In this document: positions 51,945-60,528 of the stretch, in pieces
Layout: each line of letters opens with the position of its first letter
Numbering within the stretch: the stretch's first letter is position 1
From: an uncultured Sphingomonadaceae bacterium
GTDB lineage: Bacteria > Pseudomonadota > Alphaproteobacteria > Sphingomonadales > Sphingomonadaceae
Direction of reading: 5' to 3'
DNA length: 62,063 nt
NCBI GenBank assembly: GCA_903871605.1
Contig: CAIQHF010000032.1
Span: 1 to 62,063 of the forward strand
The notes under the pieces: model-generated
The model's database searches: none
What the model saw: the letters and a program-made list of their open reading frames with translations, nothing else
Told to the model about the DNA's origin: nothing
Made by a program: the position numbers and the translations under genes

Positions 51945-52802
51945 TCAGCTTTCGTCGGCGATCGGTGCCAGCGCCGGGCGGGGATCCTCGACGCGCTTGC
52001 GGTAGCAGCCGCGGCATTCATAGTCGGAGACGAACCGATCGGTATGGCCGATCACGGTTTCGCCCGCGCCGAGCATCAGCAGGCCGTCGGCGGGCATCGC
52101 GCTCGCGATCCGGCCGAAGACGAGGCCACGCACGTCGGCCGAGAAATAGAGCAGCACGTTGCGGCACAAGACGACGTCGAACAGCCCTGCGGGCGGGACG
52201 GCGAGCAGGTTGTGGACGCGGAAACGAACCGTATCGCGAAGCGCCTGGGAGGCCTGCCATTCGTCGCTCTGCTGATCGAAGCAGCGAAGCATGTGACCGA
52301 TCGGCAGGCCGCGCTGGATCTCGAATTGCGAATAGCGCCCCGCGCGCGCGCGCGCGACCGCGGTGGGCGACAGATCGGTGCCGAGAATGTCGATCGTCCA
52401 GCCGGCCCAGCGCTCCGGCCGATCGGCGAAGATCATCGCCAGCGTATAGGCCTCCTGCCCCGTCGAGCATCCCGCCGACCAGACGCGCAGGCGCTTGGAC
52501 TCGGCGCGCGCGGCATGCAGCCGGCCGAGCCCCTGAGTCTCGAGCTGCCGAAATGCGGCGAGATCGCGGAAGAAGAAGGTCTCGTGATTGAGCAGCGCCT
52601 CGATCGCCTCGTCGGCGAGCTGCGGCACCTCGCCCGAGACGATCTTTCCGACGAGCAGATCGAGCGTCGGCATCGCGTAGCGGACGAGCAAGGGCCGCAA
52701 GGCGGTCTCGACGCGCCAGCGACGGCCGACCGAGAGCTGCTGCCCGGTGCGAGCGGTCAGCAGGCCGGCGAGGATGCGTACCGCGCCGTCGCTTATCTCC
52801 AT
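51945..52802 (-). CDS. cheR: Chemotaxis-type protein-glutamate methyltransferase CheR
   Basis: A 285-residue AdoMet-dependent enzyme. The N-terminal helical domain is followed by NHETFFFRD (the CheR substrate-binding signature), AdoMet motif LRVWSAGCSTGQEAYTLAM, DILGTDLSPTAVARARAGRY and VLCRNVLLYFS. It overlaps cheB by ten bases. A C-terminal Cys pair (YECRGCYRK) is an unusual addition. There is no chemoreceptor gene in the window, so its substrate is encoded elsewhere. Confidence 0.93.
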   Translation of the reverse strand: MEISDGAVRILAGLLTARTGQQLSVGRRWRVETALRPLLVRYAMPTLDLLVGKIVSGEVPQLADEAIEALLNHETFFFRDLAAFRQLETQGLGRLHAARAESKRLRVWSAGCSTGQEAYTLAMIFADRPERWAGWTIDILGTDLSPTAVARARAGRYSQFEIQRGLPIGHMLRCFDQQSDEWQASQALRDTVRFRVHNLLAVPPAGLFDVVLCRNVLLYFSADVRGLVFGRIASAMPADGLLMLGAGETVIGHTDRFVSDYECRGCYRKRVEDPRPALAPIADES

Positions 52803-53914
52803 GAAGCGCGGCGCAGGCTGCGCCCCTCGAGCCGCTCGACGATCCGCTGGGCGATCATCGTCGGCGTCGCGATGGTCGCGGCGAGCCCGGCCCGCGCGAC
52901 GCTGCCCGGCATCCCCCAGACCACCGAACTGGCGTGGTCCTGCGCGGCGACCTCGCCGCCCGCCTCGGTGATCGCGCGCGCACCGATGGTGCCGTCGCGA
53001 CCCATGCCGCTCAGGATCACCGCGAAGGCACGGTCGCCATAATGTTCGGCGACCGATTCGAGCATCGGATCGACCGACGGCAGGCAGCTCGAGGGCGCCG
53101 GCTCACGACTGAGCATGACCCGCGGATGGCCGCCGATCGACCGCAGCCGGATATGCGCGTCGCCCGGCGCGATCATCAGCTGGCCGCGCAGCAGATTGAC
53201 GCCGTCACGCGCGACGACCGCCGGCCGCCCGGTGATCTCGGTCATCTGCGCGGCAAAATAGGGCATGAACGAGGTCGGCAGATGCTGCGTGATCAGGATC
53301 GGCATGTCGCATGACGCGGGCAGCGCGGCGAACAGCGCGGACAGCGCATGCAGTCCGCCGGTCGATGCGCCGATCGCGAGGCAATCGATCCGGCCCGCGA
53401 CCAGCGGACCGGTCGCGAGCTCGGCGCCGGGCACGATTGCCGGCGACGTCTCGCGCAGCGCGTCGCCGTCGGGCACGCGCGAATCGCCGCCGATGCGGCG
53501 CAGCTTGTCGATCAGATCGGCCTGGAACTGGCCGCTGAAGCTGCCCGCGACGGGCTTTTCGAGCGTATCGGCGGCGCCGAGCGTCATCGCGCGCACACAG
53601 GCATCCGCGCCGGCCCCTGCCGATGCCGAGACGATCAGCACGCGTGCGCCGCGCCCGCGGCGGATGATCTCGGGAAGCGCGGTGAGCCCGTGCGGCCCCG
53701 GCATGGCGAGATCGAGCAGGACGATGTCGACGGTCACGCGATCGAGACGGGCCAGCGCCTGGTTCGCGTTGCTCACGCTCGCGACGATCTCGAATTCGGG
53801 CAGCGGCGCGATGATCGTCTGGAAGACCGACCGCGCGACGATCGAATCGTCGACGATCATCAACCGGATCGGCCGAACCTCCGCCTTGCGCCCATAAGAT
53901 GGGGAGGTAGGCAT
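52793..53914 (-). CDS. cheB: Chemotaxis-type methylesterase/response regulator CheB
   Basis: A 373-residue two-domain protein. The receiver has D22-D23 (MIVDDSIVARS) and phospho-acceptor Asp68 (VLLDLAMPG). The esterase domain has Ser in IGASTGGLHAL, His in LITQHLP and Asp in SGMGRDGTIGA, the full catalytic triad. It starts ten bases downstream of the cheY stop and overlaps cheR. It would demethylate receptors after phosphorylation by the adjacent CheA. Confidence 0.93.
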   Translation of the reverse strand: MPTSPSYGRKAEVRPIRLMIVDDSIVARSVFQTIIAPLPEFEIVASVSNANQALARLDRVTVDIVLLDLAMPGPHGLTALPEIIRRGRGARVLIVSASAGAGADACVRAMTLGAADTLEKPVAGSFSGQFQADLIDKLRRIGGDSRVPDGDALRETSPAIVPGAELATGPLVAGRIDCLAIGASTGGLHALSALFAALPASCDMPILITQHLPTSFMPYFAAQMTEITGRPAVVARDGVNLLRGQLMIAPGDAHIRLRSIGGHPRVMLSREPAPSSCLPSVDPMLESVAEHYGDRAFAVILSGMGRDGTIGARAITEAGGEVAAQDHASSVVWGMPGSVARAGLAATIATPTMIAQRIVERLEGRSLRRASWR

Positions 53915-53924
53915 CGGACGAGGA

Positions 53925-54290
53925 TCAGGCGACGCCGACGAGTTCGAACTTGCTCTGCAGCGTCTCGCGATCGAACGGCTTCATGACATATTCGTCGGCG
54001 CCCGCATCGATCGCCGCGCGGATGTGCGCGATGCCGTTCTCGGTGGTGCAGAAGATGATCTTCGGGCGCTGCGTGAATTCCTCCTGGCCGAGCGCGCGGA
54101 GAAATTCGATCCCGCTCATCACCGGCATGTTCCAGTCGAGCAACACGACATCGGGCGCGTCGGCGCGGCACGCGTCGAGCGCCTCCTGGCCGTCGCCGGC
54201 TTCGGAAACGGCGAAATCAAGCGTTTCGAGGATATGCCGCGCGACCTTCCGGATCACCTTGGAGTCGTCGACCACCAAACACGTCTTCAT
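53925..54290 (-). CDS. cheY: CheY-like single-domain response regulator
   Basis: A 121-residue receiver domain. Acidic pocket D8-D9 (LVVDDSKVIRK), phospho-acceptor Asp52 (VVLLDWNMPVMSG), Thr in IIFCTTENG and Lys in EYVMKPFD are all present. With a ChpT gene in the same cluster it may be a cell-cycle or stress output rather than a flagellar-motor ligand. Two adjacent ATG codons are possible; the second (54290) has better spacing to AGGAAG. Located between cheW and cheB. Confidence 0.9.
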   Translation of the reverse strand: MKTCLVVDDSKVIRKVARHILETLDFAVSEAGDGQEALDACRADAPDVVLLDWNMPVMSGIEFLRALGQEEFTQRPKIIFCTTENGIAHIRAAIDAGADEYVMKPFDRETLQSKFELVGVA

Positions 54291-54362
54291 CATCACTTCC
54301 TCGATACACATGATGTCACCGCCGGTTTAGCCGGCCAAGGTAAGCGTCGCGTTAACGGCGCA

Positions 54363-54797
54363 TCAGGCCGCGACCGCGATCGGGCCGGCGACGATCCGCG
54401 CCGGATCGACCTGAAGCAGCGCCTGGCCGTCATGCTCGATGATCCCCATCGCGGCGCTCGCCCAGCCGCGCGACAGGCCAGCATGGAGCGGATCGGGATC
54501 GCCTGGAATCTCGACGACATCGACCACTTCGTCGACGAGCAGCCCGTAAAGATGGTGGTCGATCGTGACGACGATCGCATGGAGCACGCCGTCGCGCGGC
54601 GATCGGCCCATCTCGAGCGCGGCATAGGTGTCGATGATTGTCAGCACGCGGCTGCGCAGCGCGGCGAGCCCGGCGATGTGCGGCGCGGCGAGCGGAACCG
54701 GGGTGATCGCGTCGATTTCGACCACCGATTCGACCAGATCGGCCGATATCGCGATCTGCTGGTCGCCGATCCGCGCGATGAGCTTGAGCGCGTCCAT
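54363..54797 (-). CDS. cheW: CheW-like coupling protein
   Basis: A 144-residue protein of the CheW fold (LKLIARIGDQQIAISADLVESVVE at the start, HIAGLAALRSRVLTIIDTYAAL in the middle, LYGLLVDEVVDVVEIP later). It bridges CheA to receptors. The ATG at 54797 is one base beyond the cheA stop, so translation is coupled. The extended frame upstream lies within cheA. Confidence 0.88.
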   Translation of the reverse strand: MDALKLIARIGDQQIAISADLVESVVEIDAITPVPLAAPHIAGLAALRSRVLTIIDTYAALEMGRSPRDGVLHAIVVTIDHHLYGLLVDEVVDVVEIPGDPDPLHAGLSRGWASAAMGIIEHDGQALLQVDPARIVAGPIAVAA

Positions 54798-54798
54798 G

Positions 54799-57156
54799 TC
54801 AGCGGCCTCCCTGCGCGGCGGCAAGCGCGGCGATCAGCCCGCGCCGGTCGTAACGATAGATGCTGCCCTTCGAACCGGCGCCTTCCTCGGCTGCGGCACG
54901 CAGCCTGATGACGGGCGCGGACGACCGCATGTCGGGCGAGGGTCGATCGGCGGACAGGATCATCACCGCGGCCTCGCGATCGCTCGCGTCGCCATTGCTC
55001 GCGTCGCCACTATAGGCGACCCGATAGCCGGCCTGCTCGACGATCGGGCGCAGCACGTCGCGCATCCACGGATCGTCATTGTCGAGCAGGCACAGCGGGC
55101 GCTGCGTCGACCGATTCGATGCGCCCGCCTGCGCGAACAGCCAGAAACAGTCGACCAGCTCGACCTGGACGTCGTCGACCAGCATCACGCCGGCGATCGG
55201 GCCGGGCTCGGCGTTCGGCAGGCAATCGGGCGAGAGCGCATGAATGTCGATCACCGCGGCGATGGCATAGGCGATCTCGGCGGTGCCGTCGCCGAGCAGC
55301 AGCACGCGCACACGATCATATTTGTCGGGCACGATGGCGTCGCAGCCGAACAGCGGCAGGATGCGCCCGTCATGCGACAGCCGCAACCGGCCGCCGACAT
55401 TGGCGACCGCGCTCGACGGCACATCCTCGATCCGCTCGACCAGGCCGAGCCGGATCGCACGGGTCGCGCCATCGACCGCGCGGAACAGCAGCGTCGGCAC
55501 GGTCTCGACCTCGTCTTCGACGACGTCGGACCTGGCGGGGATCGCCGCGTCGGGCGCGCGCACGCCGGCGACATGCGCAACCCCGGCGGGGTTGATGAGC
55601 AGCATCGGACGGCCATTGTCGGGCAGGGTCGTCCCCGCATAGACGCCGGTCGCCATGATCGCGGGGGCGGCCGGCTTGACGACCAGCTCCTCATGATCCT
55701 GCACGCTGTCGACCGAGAGCGCGTAGCGTTCGCCGCTCGACGCGCGCACGACGACGAGTATCTGCCGCGCCGGCGCGATGTGGCTCGCCACGCCGAGCAG
55801 CGTGCCGAGCTCGACGACGGGGACGCGCTCGCCGCGGATGCGCGCGACGGGCGCGCTGCCGACGCGTTCGACGACGACCGAGCCACCGCTCGCGCGCACG
55901 ATCTCGTCGATCGCGCCGCGCGGGATCGCGAACAGCTCGTCGCCCACCGAAAAGGTGAGCGCGGGAATGATCGTCAGCGTCATCGGCACGCGCAGCGTCA
56001 GCCGGCAGCCCCGGCCGAGCTGGGTGTCGATCTCGACGGTTCCGCCGATCCGCTCGACATTGGCGCGCACGACATCCATCCCGACGCCGCGTCCCGAGAT
56101 CGCCGTGACCTGGTCGGCGGTCGACAGCCCGGCGGAGAAGATCAGCTCGAGCCGCTCGCCGCGCGTCATCACGGCGGCGCGTTCGCGCGTCACGATGCCG
56201 GCGGCGATCGCCTTGTGGACAAGCCGCTCGTCGTCGATGCCGCGACCATCGTCGGCCACCTCGATGAGGATCTGGTTGCCCGATTGGCGCGCATCGACGC
56301 GCAGCGTGCCCGCGGTCGGCTTGGCCGCGCCGAGGCGTTCGGCCGGCAGCTCGATGCCATGATCGATCGCGTTGCGCACGATGTGCGTCAGCGGATCGCG
56401 GATCATCTCGATCATCTCGCGGTCGAGCTCGACATCGCCGCCGTCGATCACCAGAACGACCTGCTTGTTGAGTTCGCTCGACAGATCGCGAACCATCCGC
56501 GGCAGCGCCGAAAACAGCCCGTCGATGCGCTGCATCCGTGTCCGCGTGATCGCCTCGCGCATCTCGGCGACGCAGGTCGAAAGCCGCTCGAAGGCGGTGT
56601 CGACATTGCCGTTGCCGACGTGCTCGCGCAGCCGCCGCGACAGCTCGTTGCGCGCCAGCACCATGTCGGAGACACCCGCCATCATGCGGTCGAGCAGCTC
56701 GACCGGCAGGCGGATGCTGCGCGCGGGGGCGCGCGGGGCGGCCGCGGGCAGCGCCGCCTCGGCGGTCTCTACGATCTGCTGGGGCAAATGGCCGGGCTCG
56801 AGCGCGAGGATCAGCGCTTCGTCGCCGCCTTCGGGATAGGGTTCGCTCGCGGCCAGCGCCTCGACCAGTTCGCCGATGCGGTCGATGATCGCCAGCACGC
56901 CCGACACCAGCTGCCGGTCGGCGCGCCGCGTGCCGTCGCGCACCTCGGCGAGCGCGCCCTCGGCGGCATGGCTCAACCGTTCGAGCCGCGGCAGATCGAG
57001 GAAGCCGCAGCTTCCTTTCACCGTGTGGACGAAGCGAAAGATCGAATCGAGCCGCGCGCGATCGTCCGGCGCGATCTCCCAGGCGACGATCTCGCTCGCC
57101 AGCGGCTCCAGCGTCTCGCGCGTCTCCGCGATGAATTCGCTAAGAAGTTCGTCCAT
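54799..57156 (-). CDS. cheA: CheA-type histidine kinase with degenerate C-terminal receiver
   Basis: 785 residues. HPt domain with His44 (RFVHTVKGSCGFL), no recognisable P2 domain, dimerisation helices, GHKL kinase domain (HIVRNAIDHGIE, DDGRGIDDERL, SGRGVGMDVV), a CheW-like domain (about 400-530), a second partial CheW-like domain and a receiver-like tail (LCLLDNDDPWMRDVLRPIVE). In that tail the expected phospho-acceptor Asp is missing (AAVMILSADRPS), so it is probably non-phosphorylatable. The unusual layout separates it from standard flagellar CheA. The chpT gene is directly upstream on the same strand. Confidence 0.92.
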   Translation of the reverse strand: MDELLSEFIAETRETLEPLASEIVAWEIAPDDRARLDSIFRFVHTVKGSCGFLDLPRLERLSHAAEGALAEVRDGTRRADRQLVSGVLAIIDRIGELVEALAASEPYPEGGDEALILALEPGHLPQQIVETAEAALPAAAPRAPARSIRLPVELLDRMMAGVSDMVLARNELSRRLREHVGNGNVDTAFERLSTCVAEMREAITRTRMQRIDGLFSALPRMVRDLSSELNKQVVLVIDGGDVELDREMIEMIRDPLTHIVRNAIDHGIELPAERLGAAKPTAGTLRVDARQSGNQILIEVADDGRGIDDERLVHKAIAAGIVTRERAAVMTRGERLELIFSAGLSTADQVTAISGRGVGMDVVRANVERIGGTVEIDTQLGRGCRLTLRVPMTLTIIPALTFSVGDELFAIPRGAIDEIVRASGGSVVVERVGSAPVARIRGERVPVVELGTLLGVASHIAPARQILVVVRASSGERYALSVDSVQDHEELVVKPAAPAIMATGVYAGTTLPDNGRPMLLINPAGVAHVAGVRAPDAAIPARSDVVEDEVETVPTLLFRAVDGATRAIRLGLVERIEDVPSSAVANVGGRLRLSHDGRILPLFGCDAIVPDKYDRVRVLLLGDGTAEIAYAIAAVIDIHALSPDCLPNAEPGPIAGVMLVDDVQVELVDCFWLFAQAGASNRSTQRPLCLLDNDDPWMRDVLRPIVEQAGYRVAYSGDASNGDASDREAAVMILSADRPSPDMRSSAPVIRLRAAAEEGAGSKGSIYRYDRRGLIAALAAAQGGR

Positions 57157-57234
57157 CGGCTCCGGTCCAGGCTATACCGGACCCGCTATCGAGCAGATTT
57201 GGTTAAGAAGGCGTTTGTGGCGTTGAACGCAAGG

Positions 57235-57333
57235 CGTTCCCCGGCGAAAGCCGGGGCCCGGGCCTCAGGGCGCTGTACGGACGTTGCGCCCGCCAAATGC
57301 TCCGGGCCTGGGCCCCGGCCTTCGCCAGGTAAC
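57235..57333. repeat. Type-D palindromic repeat (chpT-cheA)
   Basis: CGTTCCCCGGCGAAAGCCGG with GGCCCGGG on the left, GGGCCTGGGCCCCGGCC with TTCGCCAGGTAACG on the right. It lies between chpT and cheA, where it may separate the two transcripts. Confidence 0.82.
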
Positions 57334-57342
57334 GAACAGGAG

Positions 57343-57990
57343 CTACCCCGCCGTCGGCAACGCCGCGCCGAGCAGCAGCACGCCGTCTTCGGGTTCCGAG
57401 ATCATCACGCTGCCGCCACGCTCGTCGGCGAGATGCCAGATCAGCCACGCAGCAGAGGCGCGCGGGCTCAGCGCGTCCTGTGCGGTGCCGCCGGTGAGCG
57501 CGGTGCGCAATTCGGGATCGAGCACGATCCGCGGCCCTTCGGCGCGCACGACGATCTCGGTCGACGTCGCGCCGTTCTCGACGCCGACGTCGAGCCGGCC
57601 GCCGCGCACCAGCGCATCGCCACCGATCAGCGCGAGGTTGAGCAAGATCTTGATCGCGCTCTTGCCGAGCGTCGCATCGCCCACCAACCAGCCGACCTGG
57701 ATACGCCGATCGCCGCCGAACAGCCCCTCGATCGCGGCGCGCACCTCGCGCGTATCGACCGAATCGCCGAAGCCGCCGGCCGCGCCGAACGCCAGGCGGA
57801 AGAATTTGAGCTTGTTGGCCGACGCCCGTGCGCTTTCCGCCAGCAGATCGAGGCAGCGCGCGCGCATCTCGGGATCATGCTCGTCGGCGAGCAGCTCGAT
57901 GCCGTTGTTGAGCGCGCCGACGGGAGACAGCAGGTCATGGCACAGGCGCGAGCAGAGCAGGCTCGCAAACTCGATGCCGTCTGCCGCCAT
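57343..57990 (-). CDS. chpT: Histidine phosphotransferase ChpT
   Basis: A 215-residue phosphotransferase with a histidine-kinase-like fold. The N-terminal helix carries the acceptor His18 in SRLCHDLLSPVGALNNGIELL, the diagnostic ChpT motif. The C-terminal half is a degenerate ATPase-like domain lacking the ATP lid motifs. In Caulobacter ChpT passes phosphate from CckA to CtrA and CpdR, with DivL upstream. Here it begins the chpT-cheA-W-Y-B-R cluster, although a type-D repeat separates it from cheA. Confidence 0.92.
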   Translation of the reverse strand: MAADGIEFASLLCSRLCHDLLSPVGALNNGIELLADEHDPEMRARCLDLLAESARASANKLKFFRLAFGAAGGFGDSVDTREVRAAIEGLFGGDRRIQVGWLVGDATLGKSAIKILLNLALIGGDALVRGGRLDVGVENGATSTEIVVRAEGPRIVLDPELRTALTGGTAQDALSPRASAAWLIWHLADERGGSVMISEPEDGVLLLGAALPTAG

Positions 57991-58210
57991 ATCCTCGTCC
58001 TCTTGTCATTACGCGCTTCAACCCCGGCCCTTGTGGCGATTGCCAAGGTCATGTGCAACCGCTTGTCGCCCGATCGACGACGAGCCGGACGGGCTCGGCG
58101 CCGTTGCGTGCCGCACAACCGCCGCGCTCGCGTCGATCCTGGACGGCGCCGTTGGCCACGATCGCGGCGATCGGCGCGCTTGCAATCCGCGCGTCCATTC
58201 CCACATCCGC

Positions 58211-59173
58211 ATGCGGATGATCCGGGGGTTTTGCAACATCGATGCCGTGGTGCCGGCGGATGCCGACGGCTGGCGGCTGGATCGCGCGCTGACCGCCGCG
58301 ATCCCCGACATGTCGCGCGAGCGCGTCAAGGCGCTGATCGCGTCGGGGGCGGTCGCCGCCGCCGACGGGCGTCTCGTCCACGACGCGTCCGCCAAGGCGC
58401 GGGCCGGCACGCTGTTCGTCGTCACCGTACCCGAGGCCGTGCCCGCCGAGGCGCAGGCGCAGGACATCCCGCTGGTCGTCGCCTATGAGGACGCGCATCT
58501 GATCGTCGTCGACAAGCCCGCCGGGTTGGTCGTCCACCCCGCCGCGGGCAATCTCGACGGCACACTGGTCAACGCGCTGCTGCATCATTGCGCGGGCCAA
58601 TTGTCGGGCATCGGCGGGGTCGCGCGGCCGGGCATTGTGCATCGCATCGACAAGGACACGTCGGGGCTGATCGTCGCCGCCAAGCATGACCGCGCGCACG
58701 AAGGCCTCGCGGCACAATTCGCCGCGCACAGCATCGACCGGCGCTACAAGGCGATCGTCGCGGGCGTGCCGCTGCGGCTGAGCGGCACCGTCGACGCCCC
58801 GCTCGCCCGCTCGCCTGTCGATCGCAAGAAAATGGCGATCGTCGAGGCACCGCATGCACGCCGCGCTGTAACCCACTGGGCGCTGGAGACGAAACTGCGG
58901 GCAGCGGCGCTGGTCGAGTGTCGGCTCGAAACCGGCCGCACGCATCAGGTTCGCGTCCACATGGCGTCGATCGGGCACGCTCTGCTCGGCGATCCGGTCT
59001 ATGGACGCGGCCGGTCGGGGCACGCTACACTGCTTCGCGAGTTGGGCTTTTCGAGACAGGCGTTGCACGCCGCACATCTCGGCTTCGTCCACCCGGTGAC
59101 AAGCCAGACTATCGCACTGCAAAGCAGCATTCCTGACGATATGCAGCACCTGTTAAGCGAGCTTCGTGTATAA
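58211..59173 (+). CDS. rluD: RluA/RluD family 23S rRNA pseudouridine synthase
   Basis: A 320-residue enzyme with an N-terminal S4-like segment (DGWRLDRALTAAIPDMSRERVKALIASGAV) and the catalytic domain with VDKPAGLVVHPA and catalytic Asp147 in GIVHRIDKDTSGLIVAAK, then RTHQVRVHMASIGHALLGDPVYG. The length and S4 domain favour RluD, which modifies helix 69. The ATGs at 58211 and 58217 are both possible, and neither has a good ribosome site. rpoH follows on the same strand. Confidence 0.88.
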   Translation: MRMIRGFCNIDAVVPADADGWRLDRALTAAIPDMSRERVKALIASGAVAAADGRLVHDASAKARAGTLFVVTVPEAVPAEAQAQDIPLVVAYEDAHLIVVDKPAGLVVHPAAGNLDGTLVNALLHHCAGQLSGIGGVARPGIVHRIDKDTSGLIVAAKHDRAHEGLAAQFAAHSIDRRYKAIVAGVPLRLSGTVDAPLARSPVDRKKMAIVEAPHARRAVTHWALETKLRAAALVECRLETGRTHQVRVHMASIGHALLGDPVYGRGRSGHATLLRELGFSRQALHAAHLGFVHPVTSQTIALQSSIPDDMQHLLSELRV

Positions 59174-59236
59174 AGGTTGCAAGTTGGAACCGACTTCCGA
59201 GTCGAACCGTTCCGCCACGTTCTGGGAGACATAATC

Positions 59237-60160
59237 ATGGCCGTTGCCAAGAGAACCTCAGGCGCCCGCGCTCCCGCGACCATTCCGGCGCTGGGCGGTG
59301 AGCAGAGCCTCAACCGCTACATGTCGGAAATCCGCCGCTTCCCGATCCTCGCGCCCGAGGAAGAATATATGCTCGCCAAGCGCTTTCAGGAGCATGGCGA
59401 CACCGAGGCCGCATCCAAGCTGGTCACCTCGCATCTGCGCCTCGTGGCGAAGATCGCGATGGGCTATCGCGGCTATGGCCTGCCGACCTCCGAGCTGATC
59501 TCGGAGGGCAATATCGGGCTCATGCAGGGCGTCAAGAAGTTCGAGCCCGAGCGCGGCTTCCGGCTGGCGACCTATGCGATGTGGTGGATCCGCGCCTCGA
59601 TCCAGGAATATATCCTGCGCTCGTGGAGCCTGGTGAAGATGGGCACCACCGCCGCGCAGAAGAAGCTGTTCTTCAACCTTCGCCGGATGAAGAGCCGCCT
59701 CGACGCGTTCGAGGATGGCGATCTGCGCCCCGAGCATGTCGCCAAGATCGCGCACGACCTCGGCGTCACCGCCGAGGAGGTGACCTCGATGAACCGCCGC
59801 ATGTCGATGGGCGGCGATTCGTCGCTCAACGCGCCGATGCGCGAGGATGGCGACGGCTCGTGGCAGGACTGGCTGGTCGACAACGGCCCGCTCCAGGACG
59901 AGTTGCTCGCCGAGGACGAGGAAAAGGGGCAGCGTCATGCGCTCCTCACCGAGGCGATGGACGACCTCAACGACCGCGAGAAGCACATCCTGGCCGAGCG
60001 CCGGCTTGCCGACGATCCCAAGACGCTCGAGGAGCTGAGCCAGGTGTATGGCGTATCGCGCGAGCGGGTGCGCCAGATCGAGGTCCGCGCCTTCGACAAG
60101 CTGCAGAAGGCGATGCTCCGCCTCGCCGGCGGCAAGGGACTGCTTCCCGCGATGGCGTGA
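59237..60160 (+). CDS. rpoH: Heat-shock sigma factor RpoH (sigma-32)
   Basis: A 307-residue alternative sigma factor. Region 2 is LISEGNIGLMQGVKKFEPER then FRLATYAMWWIRASIQEYIL. The RpoH box QKKLFFNLRR (141-150), absent from other sigma-70 proteins, is intact. Region 4.2 ends with the HTH TLEELSQVYGVSRERVRQIE. The ATG at 59237 has GGGAG nine bases upstream. A Rho-independent terminator follows at 60184. It directs chaperone and protease genes in response to heat or misfolding. Confidence 0.95.
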   Translation: MAVAKRTSGARAPATIPALGGEQSLNRYMSEIRRFPILAPEEEYMLAKRFQEHGDTEAASKLVTSHLRLVAKIAMGYRGYGLPTSELISEGNIGLMQGVKKFEPERGFRLATYAMWWIRASIQEYILRSWSLVKMGTTAAQKKLFFNLRRMKSRLDAFEDGDLRPEHVAKIAHDLGVTAEEVTSMNRRMSMGGDSSLNAPMREDGDGSWQDWLVDNGPLQDELLAEDEEKGQRHALLTEAMDDLNDREKHILAERRLADDPKTLEELSQVYGVSRERVRQIEVRAFDKLQKAMLRLAGGKGLLPAMA

Positions 60161-60183
60161 TCGGGTCGATCGGCTGAAGAATG

Positions 60184-60218
60184 GGGCGTCCGTCACCTTG
60201 GCGGGCGCCCTTTTTTTT
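60184..60218 (+). terminator. Rho-independent terminator of rpoH
   Basis: The stem GGGCGTCCG with CGGGCGCCC (one G-T wobble) and a nine-base loop are followed by eight T. It begins 24 bases after the rpoH stop. Confidence 0.88.
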
Positions 60219-60317
60219 GCGCCGGCGGCCTATGGATGGACGGTTAATCCAATCGCAACCTCCGGCGCGTAGCGTGACGATCGGCATACCCGGCCATCTC
60301 AACCGCGGAACGGCACC

Positions 60318-60443
60318 ATGAAGGCGATTGCCAGCATTCTTTGGTTGGGCGGAATCGTGACCCTTTGCATCGTCGCGTCGCAGAACACGTCCTCGGCACC
60401 GGCCAGATTTTCCGGCCCGAGCTGGATCCACGCGCACCTCTGA
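60318..60443 (+). CDS. 41-residue putative membrane or secreted peptide
   Basis: ATG at 60318 with GGAA upstream and TGA at 60441. The N-terminus is KAIASILWLGGIVTLCIVAS, a single hydrophobic helix or signal peptide, followed by a Ser/Pro-rich tail ending PSWIHAHL. It lies alone between the rpoH terminator and mtgA. No family known to me. It may be a chance frame, but the ribosome site and hydrophobic pattern make it worth listing. Confidence 0.4.
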   Translation: MKAIASILWLGGIVTLCIVASQNTSSAPARFSGPSWIHAHL

Positions 60444-60528
60444 TCCTTCTTATTCGTCGTCCCCCCCGATCGGTCCGGGACGAAGGGGGATTGTCCCGAC
60501 GTCCCGCCCCCCGCTAGCGTCCGCCGCG

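Noticed and set aside
57991-58210. Small gene between chpT and the rluD-type gene
   Set aside because: No ORF with a credible start or ribosome site. The stretch probably holds two divergent promoters that I cannot define.
54628-58488. 1286-codon + strand frame opposite cheW, cheA and chpT
   Set aside because: Low-complexity composition (His/Arg/Asp-rich) with no motif. The - strand genes there have full catalytic signatures.
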